The notes under the pieces: model-generated
What the model was told of the DNA's origin: nothing
The model's database searches: none
The model's input: only the letters and a program-made list of their open reading frames with translations
In this document: in pieces, positions 35,506 to 44,136 of the stretch
How positions within the stretch are numbered: position 1 is the first letter of the stretch
Layout of the letters: each line of letters begins with the position of its first letter
Assembly: GCA_016717345.1 (NCBI GenBank)
Contig: JADKFR010000005.1
Coordinates: 1-64,000, forward strand
Reading direction: 5' to 3'
Length of the DNA: 64,000 nt
DNA from: Propionibacteriaceae bacterium
Lineage (GTDB): Bacteria; Actinomycetota; Actinomycetes; Propionibacteriales; Propionibacteriaceae
Position numbers and translations under genes: made by a program

Positions 35506-36576
35506 ACCGCGCGCCGCCGACGACCGGCGGCCGCTAGCATGTCGCTCGAAGTCCGGCCCATGGTGGGGCAGCGGGCGGCCATCTGGGCAGGGGGGCTCAT
35601 GGCGGATGTGATCGCCGGGCGTTACGTGCTGTTGTCGTCGCTGGGCCGCGGTGGGATGGGTGAGGTCTTCCTCGCCGACGATCTGGTGCTGGGACGCCGG
35701 GTGGCCATCAAAAGGATCCTGACGTCCGGGTCCGCGCCTGATCGGGTGGCCCTTGAGCGCCTCGTCCGCGAGGCCCGGCTGGCCGCGACGTTGCACCACC
35801 CGAACGTGGTCGCCGTGCATGATCTGGTCACCGACGGTGATCGCACCCACATCGTCATGGAGTTCGTCGATTCCCGATCGCTGGCGGAGATGATCCGCGC
35901 CAAGAAGCGGCTGGAGCCTGTTGTGGCGGGACGGATCGGCACCCAGATCGCCTCAGCCCTGGAAGCAGCCCACCGGGCCGGGATCATCCATCGGGACGTC
36001 AAGCCGTCCAACATCCTGGTGGACGACCAGCAGGTGGCGAAGTTGGCGGACTTCGGCGTGGCCCGCAGTGCGGGGGATCCGGGCCTTACCGGCACCGGGA
36101 TGATGATCGGTTCGGTCGCCTTCATGGCTCCCGAGATCGCCAGAGGCGAGGCCGTCACGTCGGCCGCTGACATCTACTCGTTGGGTTCCACGCTGTTCGC
36201 CGCGATCGAGGGCCACGCTCCCTTTGCCAGCGAAGCCGAACCGTCCAGTTCGATGCGCATGCTGGCCCGGCTGATCACCGAATCCGCCCCGTACTCCTCG
36301 CACGGCGGACCGTTCGCCGGCCTCATCCGGCGGATGATGGCCAGCGACCCGACCGACCGTCCCACCGCCGGCGAGGTTCAACGCTCACTGGCCGTCCTTA
36401 CCGCCGGGCCACCCCCCGAGCGGCAGGTCGTCCCGGTGAGGGCGGACGAGGACGCCACGCGCGTCACGACACCGACCAAGCCGGAGGTGCCGAGGGCCCC
36501 GACAGGTCCAGACGTGGCTCCCGATCAGGACTGGAATGCCACTGTCCCGCGCGGCTCGGTACCGGTGCCCGTTCCA

Positions 36577-36810
36577 ACGACCCCAGAGGTCGATCCACAC
36601 AACGCGGCCCTCCAGCGTTTGGTGGACGACAAGAGAGCGCGGTTGACGGCTGGTGCGAACAGCGGGTCTTCTTCCGCAGAAGTGGACGGTGCCGCAACCG
36701 TCCTGCGCGGCTCCGTGTCTTCTCCAACGACCCCAGAGGTCGATCCACACAACGCGGCTCTCCAGCGTTTGGTGGACGACAAGAGAGCGCGGTTGACCGC
36801 TGGTGCGGAC
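36577..36810 (+). repeat. Tandem duplication in the kinase linker
   Basis: Two nearly identical segments of about 80 bases, at about 36577-36656 and 36727-36806 (150-base period), encode the repeated linker unit EVDPHNAALQRLVDDKRARL. The near identity of bases suggests a recent duplication. Confidence 0.75.
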
Positions 36811-37023
36811 AGTGGGGCACCGTCGGGAGCAATGAATCCCCCCAGGCAACTGCGGAGTCCTTCCGAGGCGCCGAGTCGGGCCGCCGACTTGCCCCCCGTC
36901 CCAGCGGTGGCACCGCCCGTCGATGTCAAGAAGCGGTGGCTCTTGGTCGCAATCGGTGCAGCCGTGCTGATCGTCGTGGCCGGCACCTTGATCGCAGTCC
37001 GCTGGGCTGGTGTCCTCAACGGC

Positions 37024-39057
37024 GTGGCCGCCCTCGCCGCGGGAGGGTCGCACACCTGTGCGCTTGCCCAGGACGGCACGGTCCGCTGCTGGGGGAACAA
37101 CAGCTCAGGGCAACTCGGCGACGGCACCACCGATCAGCGTGCCAGGCCCGTCGTCACCGGCCTCACCGGCGTGACCGCCTTGTCCGCCGGAAGGGGGCAC
37201 ACCTGCGCAGTCACCCAGGATGGCGGGGCCACCTGCTGGGGGGCCAACGATTCGGGACAACTCGGCGACGGCACGACCACTGAACGCGCCAACCCGGGGC
37301 CCGTCACTGGCCTCAGCGGTGTGGCCGAGCTCGCCGCAGGAGGGTCGCACACCTGCGCGCTGACCGAAGATGGCCGAGTCCGCTGCTGGGGCAACAACGA
37401 CTACGGGCAACTCGGCGACGGCACCACCTCCCAGCGCACCGAGGCGGTGACTGTCAAGGGTCTCGACGGCGTGACCGCGCTCGCCGCAGGAGACTCGCAC
37501 ACCTGCGCGCGGTTGTGGGACGGGCGCGCCCGGTGCTGGGGCGCTAACAATTCCGGACAACTCGGCGACGGCACCTCTGACGAGCGCACCAAGCCTGTCG
37601 CCGACACCGGCCTCACGGACGTGAGCGCCCTTGCCGCCGGAGGTGACCACACCTGCGCACTCATCCAGGACGGCACCGTGTACTGCTGGGGCGCCAACTA
37701 TTCCGGCCAACTCGGCGACGGCACTTCTGACGAGCGCACCAAGCCCGTCGCCGTCACCGACCTGACCGATGGGAGCGCCCTCGCCGTTGGCGGCTCGCAC
37801 ACCTGCGCACTCACCCAGGACGGCAACGTCAGCTGCTGGGGTGCCACCTACTCCGGCCACGGCGAAGGCGGCACCACCGGCCTCTCCGGTGTCACCGCCG
37901 TCGTCGCCGGCGGTTCACACACCTGCGCGCTCACCCGTGACGACCGCGTCCACTGCTGGGGGAACAACAGCAACGGACAACTGGGCGACGGCACCACCTC
38001 CCAGAGCACCACCCCTCTCGACACTGGTCTGATCGACGAGACCGCGCTCGCAGCCGGAGATCTCCACACCTGCGCGCTGACGAGAGAGGGCACCGTCCAC
38101 TGCTGGGGGAATAACAACCAAGGCCAGCTGGGCGACGGCACCACCACCCAGCGCACCAGACCCGTCGATTCCGGCCTCACCGACGTCACTGCCCTCGCAG
38201 CCGGAGATTTCCACACCTGCGCGCTGACCAGAGAGGGCACCGTCCACTGCTGGGGGAATAACAACCAAGGCCAGCTCGGCGACGGCACCACCGACCAACG
38301 CACCAGACCCGTCGATGGCCCCGCCGACGTCCTCCTGGCCGGGGGGCTCACAGCTGCGCCCTCACCGCCGACGACCAGGTCCACTGCTGGGGCGCCAACG
38401 ATTCGGGGCAGCTCGGCGACGGGACCACCGATGCGCGCACCGAACCCGTGACCGTCGGTGGCCTCTCGGACGTCACCGCGCTCGCCGCCGGCGCGGCTCA
38501 CACCTGCGCCCTCACGCTGAAAGGAAAGGTCCGCTGCTGGGGCGCCAACGATTCGGGGCAGCTCGGCGACGGCACCACCGATGTCCGCACCACCCGTGAC
38601 CGTCGGTGGCCTCTCGGACGTGACCGCCCTCGCCGCTGCAGGGTCACACACCTGCGCCCTTGCCCAGGACGGCAGCGTCCGCTGCTGGGGCGCCAACTAT
38701 TCGGGGCAGCTCGGCGACGGCACCACCGATGAGCGCACCAAACCCGTGACCGTCGGTGGCCTCTCGGACGTGACCGCCCTCGCCGCTGCAGGGTCACACA
38801 CCTGCGCACTCACCCAGGACGGCAACGTCCAATGCTGGGGCTCCAACGACCTCGGTGCGCTCGGCGACGGCACCACCGATGAGCGTACTTCACCCGTCGT
38901 CGTCACCGGCCTCACGGATGTCACCGCCCTCGCCACCGGATGGTTGCACACCTGCGCGGTCGACCGAGCAGGCCGCGTCTCCTGCTGGGGGAGCAACGGC
39001 TCGGGACAACTCGCCAACGAAGACACGGACCGGGCCTCCGCGGTGACGGTCGTCAGC
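37024..39057 (+). repeat. Array of 14 RCC1-encoding repeats
   Basis: A repeat of about 141-150 bases encoding GVxALAAGGSHTCALxxDG, then VxCWGxNxxGQLGDGT, recurs 14 times. Units near 38601 and 38747 are almost identical over more than 60 bases, so the array is prone to recombination and to misassembly. It includes both frame breaks of the gene. Confidence 0.85.
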
Positions 39058-39179
39058 TGAGTCGTCCGGCGCCCCCACCGCACAGACCGCCCCAAGCTGC
39101 GGGCGTCCCCTCACCCCTACCACTTCGCGCCCCGCAGGCGCATAGTGAAGGCATCGGACGAGAGGCCACGGGAGGCATC

Positions 39180-40202
39180 ATGTCAACGATCTCATCGCCA
39201 CCGATCCCGCAATCGTCGGGACTCCTCCTTGCCCCGGAACTGCGTCTCAGCCTGTACGAGACCATGGTTCTGTGCCGCACCTACGAGGAGGCGATCCTCC
39301 GGGAATACCACGCGGACAAGGGTCCCGGTTTCGACATCGGGAAGGGGCTGGTCCCGGGAGAAATGCACCTGTCGGCGGGGCAGGAGCCGGTCGCCGCAGG
39401 CGTCTGCGCACACCTGACCACCGCTGACGCTCTCACCGCGACGCACCGGCCCCACCACCTGGCGATCGCCCATGGGATGGACCTCCGGGCGATGACCGCC
39501 GAAATCTTCGGACGGGTGGACGGTCTCGGGCGCGGCCGGGGTGGGCACATGCACCTGTTCGACCCGGAGACCCACTTCTCGTGCTCGGGCATCATCGCCG
39601 AGGGCTACCCGCCGGCGTTGGGGATGGCGTTCGCCTTCCAACGCAAGGGCAACGGTGCCATCGCGGTCGCGGTGACCGGCGAGGGGGCGGCGAATCAGGG
39701 CGGCTTCCACGAGTCGCTCAACCTGGCGGCGTTGTGGAAGCTGCCGGTCGTCTTCGTCGTGGAGGACAACGACTGGGGAATCTCGGTTCCCCGCAGCGCG
39801 TCCACGTCGATCCCCACCAATGCCGCCCGCGCCGCCGGGTACGGGATCCCAGGTGAGCGGGTGGAGGACAACGACGTCGAGGCCGTCCATGCCGCAGCCG
39901 GACGCGCGGTCGCGCGTGCCCGCGCCGGTGAGGGTCCGAGCCTCATCGAGGTTCACACGTTGCGGATGTGGGGGCACTTCGAGGGCGACGCCCAGGGCTA
40001 CCGTCCCGAGTTGCCGGAGGTGGCCGGACGTGATCCGATCCCCCGGTACGCGCAGCAGCTGATCACCGACGGCGTCCTGGCAACCGACGACGTCGCGCGC
40101 CTCAAGGCTGCGGCCAGCGAGCGGGTCGAGGACGCCATCGCGTTCGCCAAGGCCAGCCCGATTCCCGATCCGGCCACGGCCGGTGAGTACGTCTTCGTCT
40201 GA
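39180..40202 (+). CDS. Pyruvate/acetoin-type dehydrogenase E1 alpha subunit
   Basis: About 340 residues from ATG 39180. The TPP-binding signature is GEGAANQGGFHESLNLAAL ending in VVEDN, and THRPHHLAIAHGMD and GRGGHMHLFDPE match E1-alpha proteins of pyruvate and acetoin dehydrogenases. With the beta chain 11 bases downstream it forms the alpha2beta2 decarboxylase that loads an acyl group onto lipoate. The substrate (pyruvate, acetoin, branched 2-oxoacid) is not certain; the acetoin type is the best match by motif order. Confidence 0.93.
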   Translation: MSTISSPPIPQSSGLLLAPELRLSLYETMVLCRTYEEAILREYHADKGPGFDIGKGLVPGEMHLSAGQEPVAAGVCAHLTTADALTATHRPHHLAIAHGMDLRAMTAEIFGRVDGLGRGRGGHMHLFDPETHFSCSGIIAEGYPPALGMAFAFQRKGNGAIAVAVTGEGAANQGGFHESLNLAALWKLPVVFVVEDNDWGISVPRSASTSIPTNAARAAGYGIPGERVEDNDVEAVHAAAGRAVARARAGEGPSLIEVHTLRMWGHFEGDAQGYRPELPEVAGRDPIPRYAQQLITDGVLATDDVARLKAAASERVEDAIAFAKASPIPDPATAGEYVFV

Positions 40203-40213
40203 GGGAGGACGCC

Positions 40214-41242
40214 ATGACAATCACTGAAACGCCGATGGTCCACCGGCTCACCACGTCCAAGGCCATGGTCGAGGCCATCGACCTGGAGATGGCCCGCGAC
40301 CCGTCCGTCTTCTACCTGGGTGAGGACGTCGGCGCGTACGGCGGCATCTTCTCCTCCACGACCGGCCTGCTGGACAAGTACGGTCCCAGCCGGATCCTCG
40401 ACACCCCGATCTCCGAGACCGGCTTCATCGGCCTGGCCATCGGGGCGGCCACCGAGGGCCTGCGACCCATCGCTGAACTGATGTTCTCCGACTTCATGGG
40501 CGTCTGCCTGGACCAGATCTACAACCACATGGCCAAGATCGGCTTCGAATCCGGCGGCAACGTCAAGGTGCCGATGGTGCTCACCATGGCCGTCGGCGGC
40601 GGCTACTCCGACGGTCCGCAACACAGCCAATGCCTGTGGGGCACGTTCGCGCACCTCCCCGGGATGAAGGTCGTCGTCCCCAGCAACCCCTACGACGCCA
40701 AGGGACTGATGACCGCGGCCATCCGGGACGACAACCCGGTGGTCTACATGTTCCACAAGGGAGTGATGGGGCTGCCGTGGATGGTCAAGAACCCGCGTTC
40801 GATCGCGGACGTGCCGGCCGGGGCCTACGAGGTACCGATCGGCAAGGCGGCGGTCGCCCGTCCGGGCTCGGACGTCACCGTGGTCACCGTGTCGCTGTCG
40901 GTGCACCACTGCCTGGACGTTGCCGAGGCCCTTGCCGAACAGGGGATCGACGTCGAAGTGCTCGACCTGCGCAGCCTCGTCCCGCTTGATCGGGACGCCA
41001 TCCTCGCCTCGGTCGCCAAGACCGGACGGCTGGTCGTCGTCGATGAGGACTACCTGTCCTTCGGCCTGTCCGGCGAGGTGGTCGCCTCGGTCACCGACGT
41101 GGATCCGACGCTGCTCAAGGCGCCGGTCGCCCGGGTGGCGAACCCGGACGTCCCCGTCCCCTACGCCCACGCGTTGGAGTACGCGATCCTGCCGCGGCAC
41201 GACCGGATCGAGGCGGCCATCCGGAAGGTGGTGGGCGCATGA
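40214..41242 (+). CDS. Pyruvate/acetoin-type dehydrogenase E1 beta subunit
   Basis: 342 residues. VFYLGEDVGAYGGIF, DTPISETGFIGLAIGAATEG, QIYNHMAKIGF, GGGYSDGPQHSQ and DLRSLVPLDRDAI are the conserved transketolase-like stretches of E1 beta, and the C-terminus NPDVPVPYAHALEYAILP is complete, unlike the remnant at 9291. It overlaps the lipoyl gene start by four bases, so E1 alpha, E1 beta and the lipoyl protein are one operon. Confidence 0.94.
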   Translation: MTITETPMVHRLTTSKAMVEAIDLEMARDPSVFYLGEDVGAYGGIFSSTTGLLDKYGPSRILDTPISETGFIGLAIGAATEGLRPIAELMFSDFMGVCLDQIYNHMAKIGFESGGNVKVPMVLTMAVGGGYSDGPQHSQCLWGTFAHLPGMKVVVPSNPYDAKGLMTAAIRDDNPVVYMFHKGVMGLPWMVKNPRSIADVPAGAYEVPIGKAAVARPGSDVTVVTVSLSVHHCLDVAEALAEQGIDVEVLDLRSLVPLDRDAILASVAKTGRLVVVDEDYLSFGLSGEVVASVTDVDPTLLKAPVARVANPDVPVPYAHALEYAILPRHDRIEAAIRKVVGA

Positions 41243-41607
41243 CGGAGGTCCGGTTCCCCAGCCTGTCGAAGGAGCGGCCCACCGCCGAGGGCGTGGTGTC
41301 GACCTGGTTCGTCAGCCAGGGCCAGCGCGTCAGCGAGGGCCAACTGCTCGCCGAGGTCCAGGTGGACAAGGTCTCGGTCGAGGTCCCGGCCCCGGTCGGT
41401 GGCGTCATCCACCTGCTGGTGGCCGAGGACGAAGCTGTCAGCCAGGGTTCGCCGATCGCCACGATCGACTACGGGCTGGCCGGCCGCGCTCAGCGAGCGA
41501 GCTGGGCTGGCAAACATTCGTGGCATCGCGGGTGGCGGTGCTGCTCTGGAGCGCATGGGCACCACGGCACGAGCTCACAAGCGCTCCGCCCCGCACGGCG
41601 GAGGTGA
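41239..41607 (+). CDS. Lone lipoyl-domain protein, truncated E2
   Basis: The first ~78 residues are a biotinyl/lipoyl domain: FPSLSKERPTAEGVVSTWFV, LAEVQVDKVSVEVPAPV with the lipoylated Lys in VDKVSVE, and AVSQGSPIATID. In a normal E2 this is followed by a peripheral-subunit-binding segment and a catalytic core, but here the sequence degenerates after about 41475 into an unrelated Arg/Ser-rich tail to the TGA at 41607. It may be a stand-alone lipoyl carrier or the stump of a deleted E2. An E2 catalytic core lies 31 kb away at 9.4 kb. Confidence 0.8.
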   Translation: MTEVRFPSLSKERPTAEGVVSTWFVSQGQRVSEGQLLAEVQVDKVSVEVPAPVGGVIHLLVAEDEAVSQGSPIATIDYGLAGRAQRASWAGKHSWHRGWRCCSGAHGHHGTSSQALRPARRR

Positions 41608-41780
41608 GCCCGACGACGAAAGGACGAACGCGGAGTCGAGCACGTCCCTGCAGCAACCACGCGTCGGTGATGCTTGCCCCCCGCAAGCGCGGGGACGGCG
41701 AACCTGCTCGGGTCGTTCGGGTCGTCGGCCTGCGATTGCGGTGAGTCGAGGTTTGGTTCACTGCGAGATCACCCGATGAT
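41608..41780. other. Gap with a short GC hairpin
   Basis: About 170 bases without a gene. CCCCGC at 41679-41684, loop AAGC and GCGGGG at 41689-41694 form a 6-bp hairpin that may help terminate the E1 operon. A residual Arg-rich frame runs through it but has no start or family resemblance. Confidence 0.35.
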
Positions 41781-41822
41781 GTCTAGTCCGTCCTAGACTT
41801 GACTGTCTAGTGTCTACTAGAC
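41781..41822. promoter_or_regulatory. Two GTCTAG-N6-CTAGAC operator dyads before hicA
   Basis: Perfect dyads lie at 41781-41798 and 41805-41822, with identical 6-base arms and 6-base spacers, 24 bases apart. TTGACT between them (41799-41804) resembles a -35 element. They sit immediately upstream of the hicA start at 41831, so they are the probable operators for the HicB antitoxin. Confidence 0.7.
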
Positions 41823-41830
41823 TTGCAGGC

Positions 41831-42043
41831 GTGAAGCGACGGGATGTGCTCAGGAGGCTCAAGGCCGAGGCCGACCGACGTGGCCTGCCATTCGAGGTCA
41901 TCGAGCTGACACGACACTCGGCGGTCCGCATCGGCGGCACCAGTCGCACGCTGGGCAGGCACGCCGAGGTTGACGACCTGACGGCCCGCAAGTTCTTCGA
42001 CCAGTTCGCCGACGTGTTCGGCGGGAAGGGGTGGTGGCGATGA
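41831..42043 (+). CDS. hicA: HicA-type toxin
   Basis: About 70 residues from GTG 41831. The motif LTRHSAVRIGGTSRTLGRH matches the conserved histidine and glycine region of HicA mRNA interferases, which cleave translated mRNA. The start lies just downstream of two operator dyads. The stop overlaps the hicB start (ATGA), the normal toxin-antitoxin coupling. An upstream GTG at 41810 would put the start inside the operator and is less likely. Confidence 0.8.
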   Translation: MKRRDVLRRLKAEADRRGLPFEVIELTRHSAVRIGGTSRTLGRHAEVDDLTARKFFDQFADVFGGKGWWR

Positions 42044-42420
42044 GCCGCACGTTCACGATCACAGCCGAGCGCGTCCGTTCGGGCTGGTGGGTGACCGAAT
42101 GCGCCGAGGCCGGATGCGTCTCCCAGGTGCGCCGGCTCGACCAGGTCGCCGACGACCTGCGCGAGGCGATCGCCTACCAGGCCGGGCTTCCGTCCGGCGG
42201 GTTCGACCTGGTCGTCGTGCCGGTCCTGCCGGTCGAGTACCAGGAGGCTGTCGCGGAGGCCGAGAGCGCCCGCAAGGCGGAGGCGGAAGCTCGCAACCGG
42301 GCGGCCCGGGCGTCGCGTCGCGCGGTCCGTTCGCTGCGCGACGCAGGCCTGTCCGTCCGGGATGTCGGCACGGTGATGGGCGTGTCCCACCAGCGAGCCG
42401 CGCAGCTGGCCGAAGGGTAG
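42040..42420 (+). CDS. hicB: HicB-type antitoxin with C-terminal HTH
   Basis: About 126 residues from ATG 42040. The N-terminal half (SGWWVTECAEAGCVSQVRRL, EAIAYQAGLPSG) is the degenerate RNase H-like fold of HicB. An Ala/Glu-rich helix leads to a C-terminal helix-turn-helix (RRAVRSLRDAGLSVRDVGTV, GVSHQRAAQL), which is expected to bind the two dyads upstream of hicA. It should neutralise HicA and repress the operon. Confidence 0.8.
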   Translation: MSRTFTITAERVRSGWWVTECAEAGCVSQVRRLDQVADDLREAIAYQAGLPSGGFDLVVVPVLPVEYQEAVAEAESARKAEAEARNRAARASRRAVRSLRDAGLSVRDVGTVMGVSHQRAAQLAEG

Positions 42421-42483
42421 CCACCAGGCTCGGGTGTGAGGTCGACCCCGAATCCCGGACAGGTGGTTGTTTGGTTGGGCGGC

Positions 42484-42582
42484 CTGGAGGGGTCATCGAT
42501 CTTCGCCAAGCTGCAGGTCAGCCGCCGCTCGGAGGCCATCGTCATCGCCCGCGGCGCCGGACTGGGGCAAAGCGAGCGGTAG
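42484..42582 (+). pseudogene. Remnant of a LuxR-type HTH C-terminus
   Basis: About 30 codons ending at TAG 42580: SSIFAKLQVSRRSEAIVIAR, GAGLG. This is the end of the LuxR/GerE helix-turn-helix (KL.V..R.EAV..A...GL). No upstream part survives. It lies between hicB and the YVTN-propeller gene and is a relic only. Confidence 0.5.
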
Positions 42583-42603
42583 TGCCCCGGCCCGTGGCCC
42601 GCC

Positions 42604-43884
42604 TCAGGACGGCTGAAGGACGGACAGCTTGCCGGAACCGAAGTTGGTCACGTAGACGAAGCCCGTTGTCGGGTCCACGGCGACACCGGTCGGCTTGGAC
42701 CCGACGCCGGGTGTCGCGATGAGTACCCCCGAGGTGGTGTTGATCACGGCCAGTTTCCCGGCCCCGTTGCACGTGACATAGGCCGCCCCGGCGGTGGAGT
42801 CGACGGCGACGCGTGCCGGATGCGTGCAGGCGCGGACGGTGTGGCTCGTCCGCCTGGAAGCCAGGTCCACGACGCTGACGGTGCCGTCATCCCAGTTGGT
42901 GACCCACAGGGAGCGACTCAGCGGATCGATGGCGATGCCATTGGTGCCCTGCTTCAGGGTGAGGCGACCTTCGACTGAGCTGTTGGCCAGGTTCACTTCC
43001 GAGATCCGGTTGCTCTGCCAGTGGGTGACGAACGCCATCCCGTCCTGTTCGTCCACCGCGACTCCCTGCGGCTTCGGGTCGGTCGGGATGGTGGCGGTGA
43101 TCTGGTGGGTGGCGGTACTGACCACCGTGACGGTGGCCTCAGCCTGACTGGCGACCAGCATGGAGTCTCCGCCGGGGTGGGCGGAAACCCGGAGCGGTCC
43201 GGCACCGATGGCCAGTGTGTCGACCACCTCCCGCGACGTCGGATCGATGACGACCAGGTCACCCTGGCCGCCCGCGGTGACGTACAACTGCTCGTAGCCG
43301 GCGTCGAAGGCGAGGCTCTCGGGATTCTTGCCGACCGGAATCCGCTTCACCACCCGCTGTGAGGTCAGGTCGATGACGAGGACGACCCCGTTCTTGTAGT
43401 CGGTCACGAACACCTGGTGCCGTTCAGGGTCGACCGTGACCCCGTGGGGCTCCCCCTTCAGGTCGATCGTGCTTCGCACCCGGGTGGCAGGAGAGCGGGG
43501 TTCCTCAGTGGTGGACGGGCTTGGGGTGGGTTCCGAGGTGGGGGGAGAAGCGGTCGTCGATGTCGGAGTGGCGGTCGACGCCGGTGTCTGGCTGCGCTGT
43601 GACCACCACCACACCCCTCCCGCTGCGGCGATCAGCGCGACCCCGGTCGCGGCAGCCACGATGGCCCACAGCCCCCGACGGCTCCCCAGGGGGTTCTGGC
43701 GGGGACTCGGAGGAGGACCGAGGCCTGGTGGCGGCATCTGCGCACCCGGGCGCCTCGGGTCAGCGCCGGTCGGGCCGCCAAGGTCTCCGGATTGAGTTGG
43801 TTGGAGGAGCTGGGCGCCGCACGTGCCGCAGAACGTGGTGCCTTCGGTGGCGATCGCCCCGCATTGACCGCAGTAGAACGTCAT
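42604..43884 (-). CDS. Zinc-ribbon/membrane/YVTN beta-propeller protein
   Basis: 426 residues. The zinc ribbon MTFYCGQCGAIATEGTTFCG plus TCG (residues 5-23) is followed by a Pro/Gly linker, a membrane helix (GLWAIVAAATGVALIAAAGGV) and a Ser/Thr/Pro stalk. The extracytoplasmic domain contains seven YVTN-type blades such as HQVFVTDYKNGVVLVIDL, KNPESLAFDAGYEQLYVTAG and GFVYVTNFGSGKLSVL. The plan mirrors the PQQ protein at 26633. It is divergent from the MalT-SARP regulator. Partner and ligand are unknown. Confidence 0.85.
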   Translation of the reverse strand: MTFYCGQCGAIATEGTTFCGTCGAQLLQPTQSGDLGGPTGADPRRPGAQMPPPGLGPPPSPRQNPLGSRRGLWAIVAAATGVALIAAAGGVWWWSQRSQTPASTATPTSTTASPPTSEPTPSPSTTEEPRSPATRVRSTIDLKGEPHGVTVDPERHQVFVTDYKNGVVLVIDLTSQRVVKRIPVGKNPESLAFDAGYEQLYVTAGGQGDLVVIDPTSREVVDTLAIGAGPLRVSAHPGGDSMLVASQAEATVTVVSTATHQITATIPTDPKPQGVAVDEQDGMAFVTHWQSNRISEVNLANSSVEGRLTLKQGTNGIAIDPLSRSLWVTNWDDGTVSVVDLASRRTSHTVRACTHPARVAVDSTAGAAYVTCNGAGKLAVINTTSGVLIATPGVGSKPTGVAVDPTTGFVYVTNFGSGKLSVLQPS

Positions 43885-43890
43885 GTCATC

Positions 43891-43942
43891 CGTCCTCAGC
43901 CATGGCTGATTCTACAACCACGCGGCATCACTGCTGAGGACG
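43891..43942. promoter_or_regulatory. 10-base inverted repeat in divergent promoter region
   Basis: CGTCCTCAGC at 43891-43900 is repeated in inverse orientation as GCTGAGGACG at 43933-43942, with a 32-base spacer, between the YVTN-propeller gene and the SARP regulator gene. It overlaps the likely promoters (43885-44136), where no gene is present. Confidence 0.45.
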
Positions 43943-44136
43943 ATTTGCCAGACGCGTGGCTGGCGTCCGGCCTTGCCACAGCGGCAACACCTGGCGAATC
44001 GGGGGGCAACCTCCAGCTCCCCGCCGGGAGCAGAAGTACTGAAAGGTCATACGAAGTTCCTGAAGGGCCTGTGAGGAGGGCGCGTGCCGGGAGTAGCGTC
44101 GGGCGCGTTGAACCGTGACGCGACGGGCTGAAGACC

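Larger units (their letters stand above)
35599..39060 (+). pseudogene. Receptor Ser/Thr kinase with 14 extracytoplasmic RCC1 repeats, two frame breaks
   Basis: From ATG 35599, residues 1-270 are a PknB-like kinase: GRGGMGEV (16-23 region), Lys38 in VAIKRI, HRDVKPSN near 131 and DFG near 152, all intact. A linker contains two copies of a ~26-residue repeat starting TTPEVDPHNAALQRLVDD. A single membrane helix (WLLVAIGAAVLIVVAGTLIA, ~446-467) leads to 14 RCC1 repeats of about 48 residues (SHTCAL...CWGxNxxGQLGDG), enough for two seven-bladed propellers. The long frame ends at 38451, but repeats continue in other frames to 39060, with two 2-base deletions near 38337 and 38590. Without them the protein would be ~1150 residues. 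Read as is, the last propeller is truncated. Confidence 0.88.

Noticed and set aside
36385..37130. Antisense frames in the kinase linker
   Set aside because: They follow the duplicated linker DNA and look like shadow translation.
37105..38696. Long antisense frames across the RCC1 repeats
   Set aside because: They simply mirror the repeat period and have no independent family resemblance or starts.
41677..41694. CCCCGC-AAGC-GCGGGG hairpin resembling the core of a type I-E CRISPR repeat
   Set aside because: It occurs once only; no second copy was found at a 60-base period and no cas gene is present. A short terminator-like hairpin is the simpler reading.
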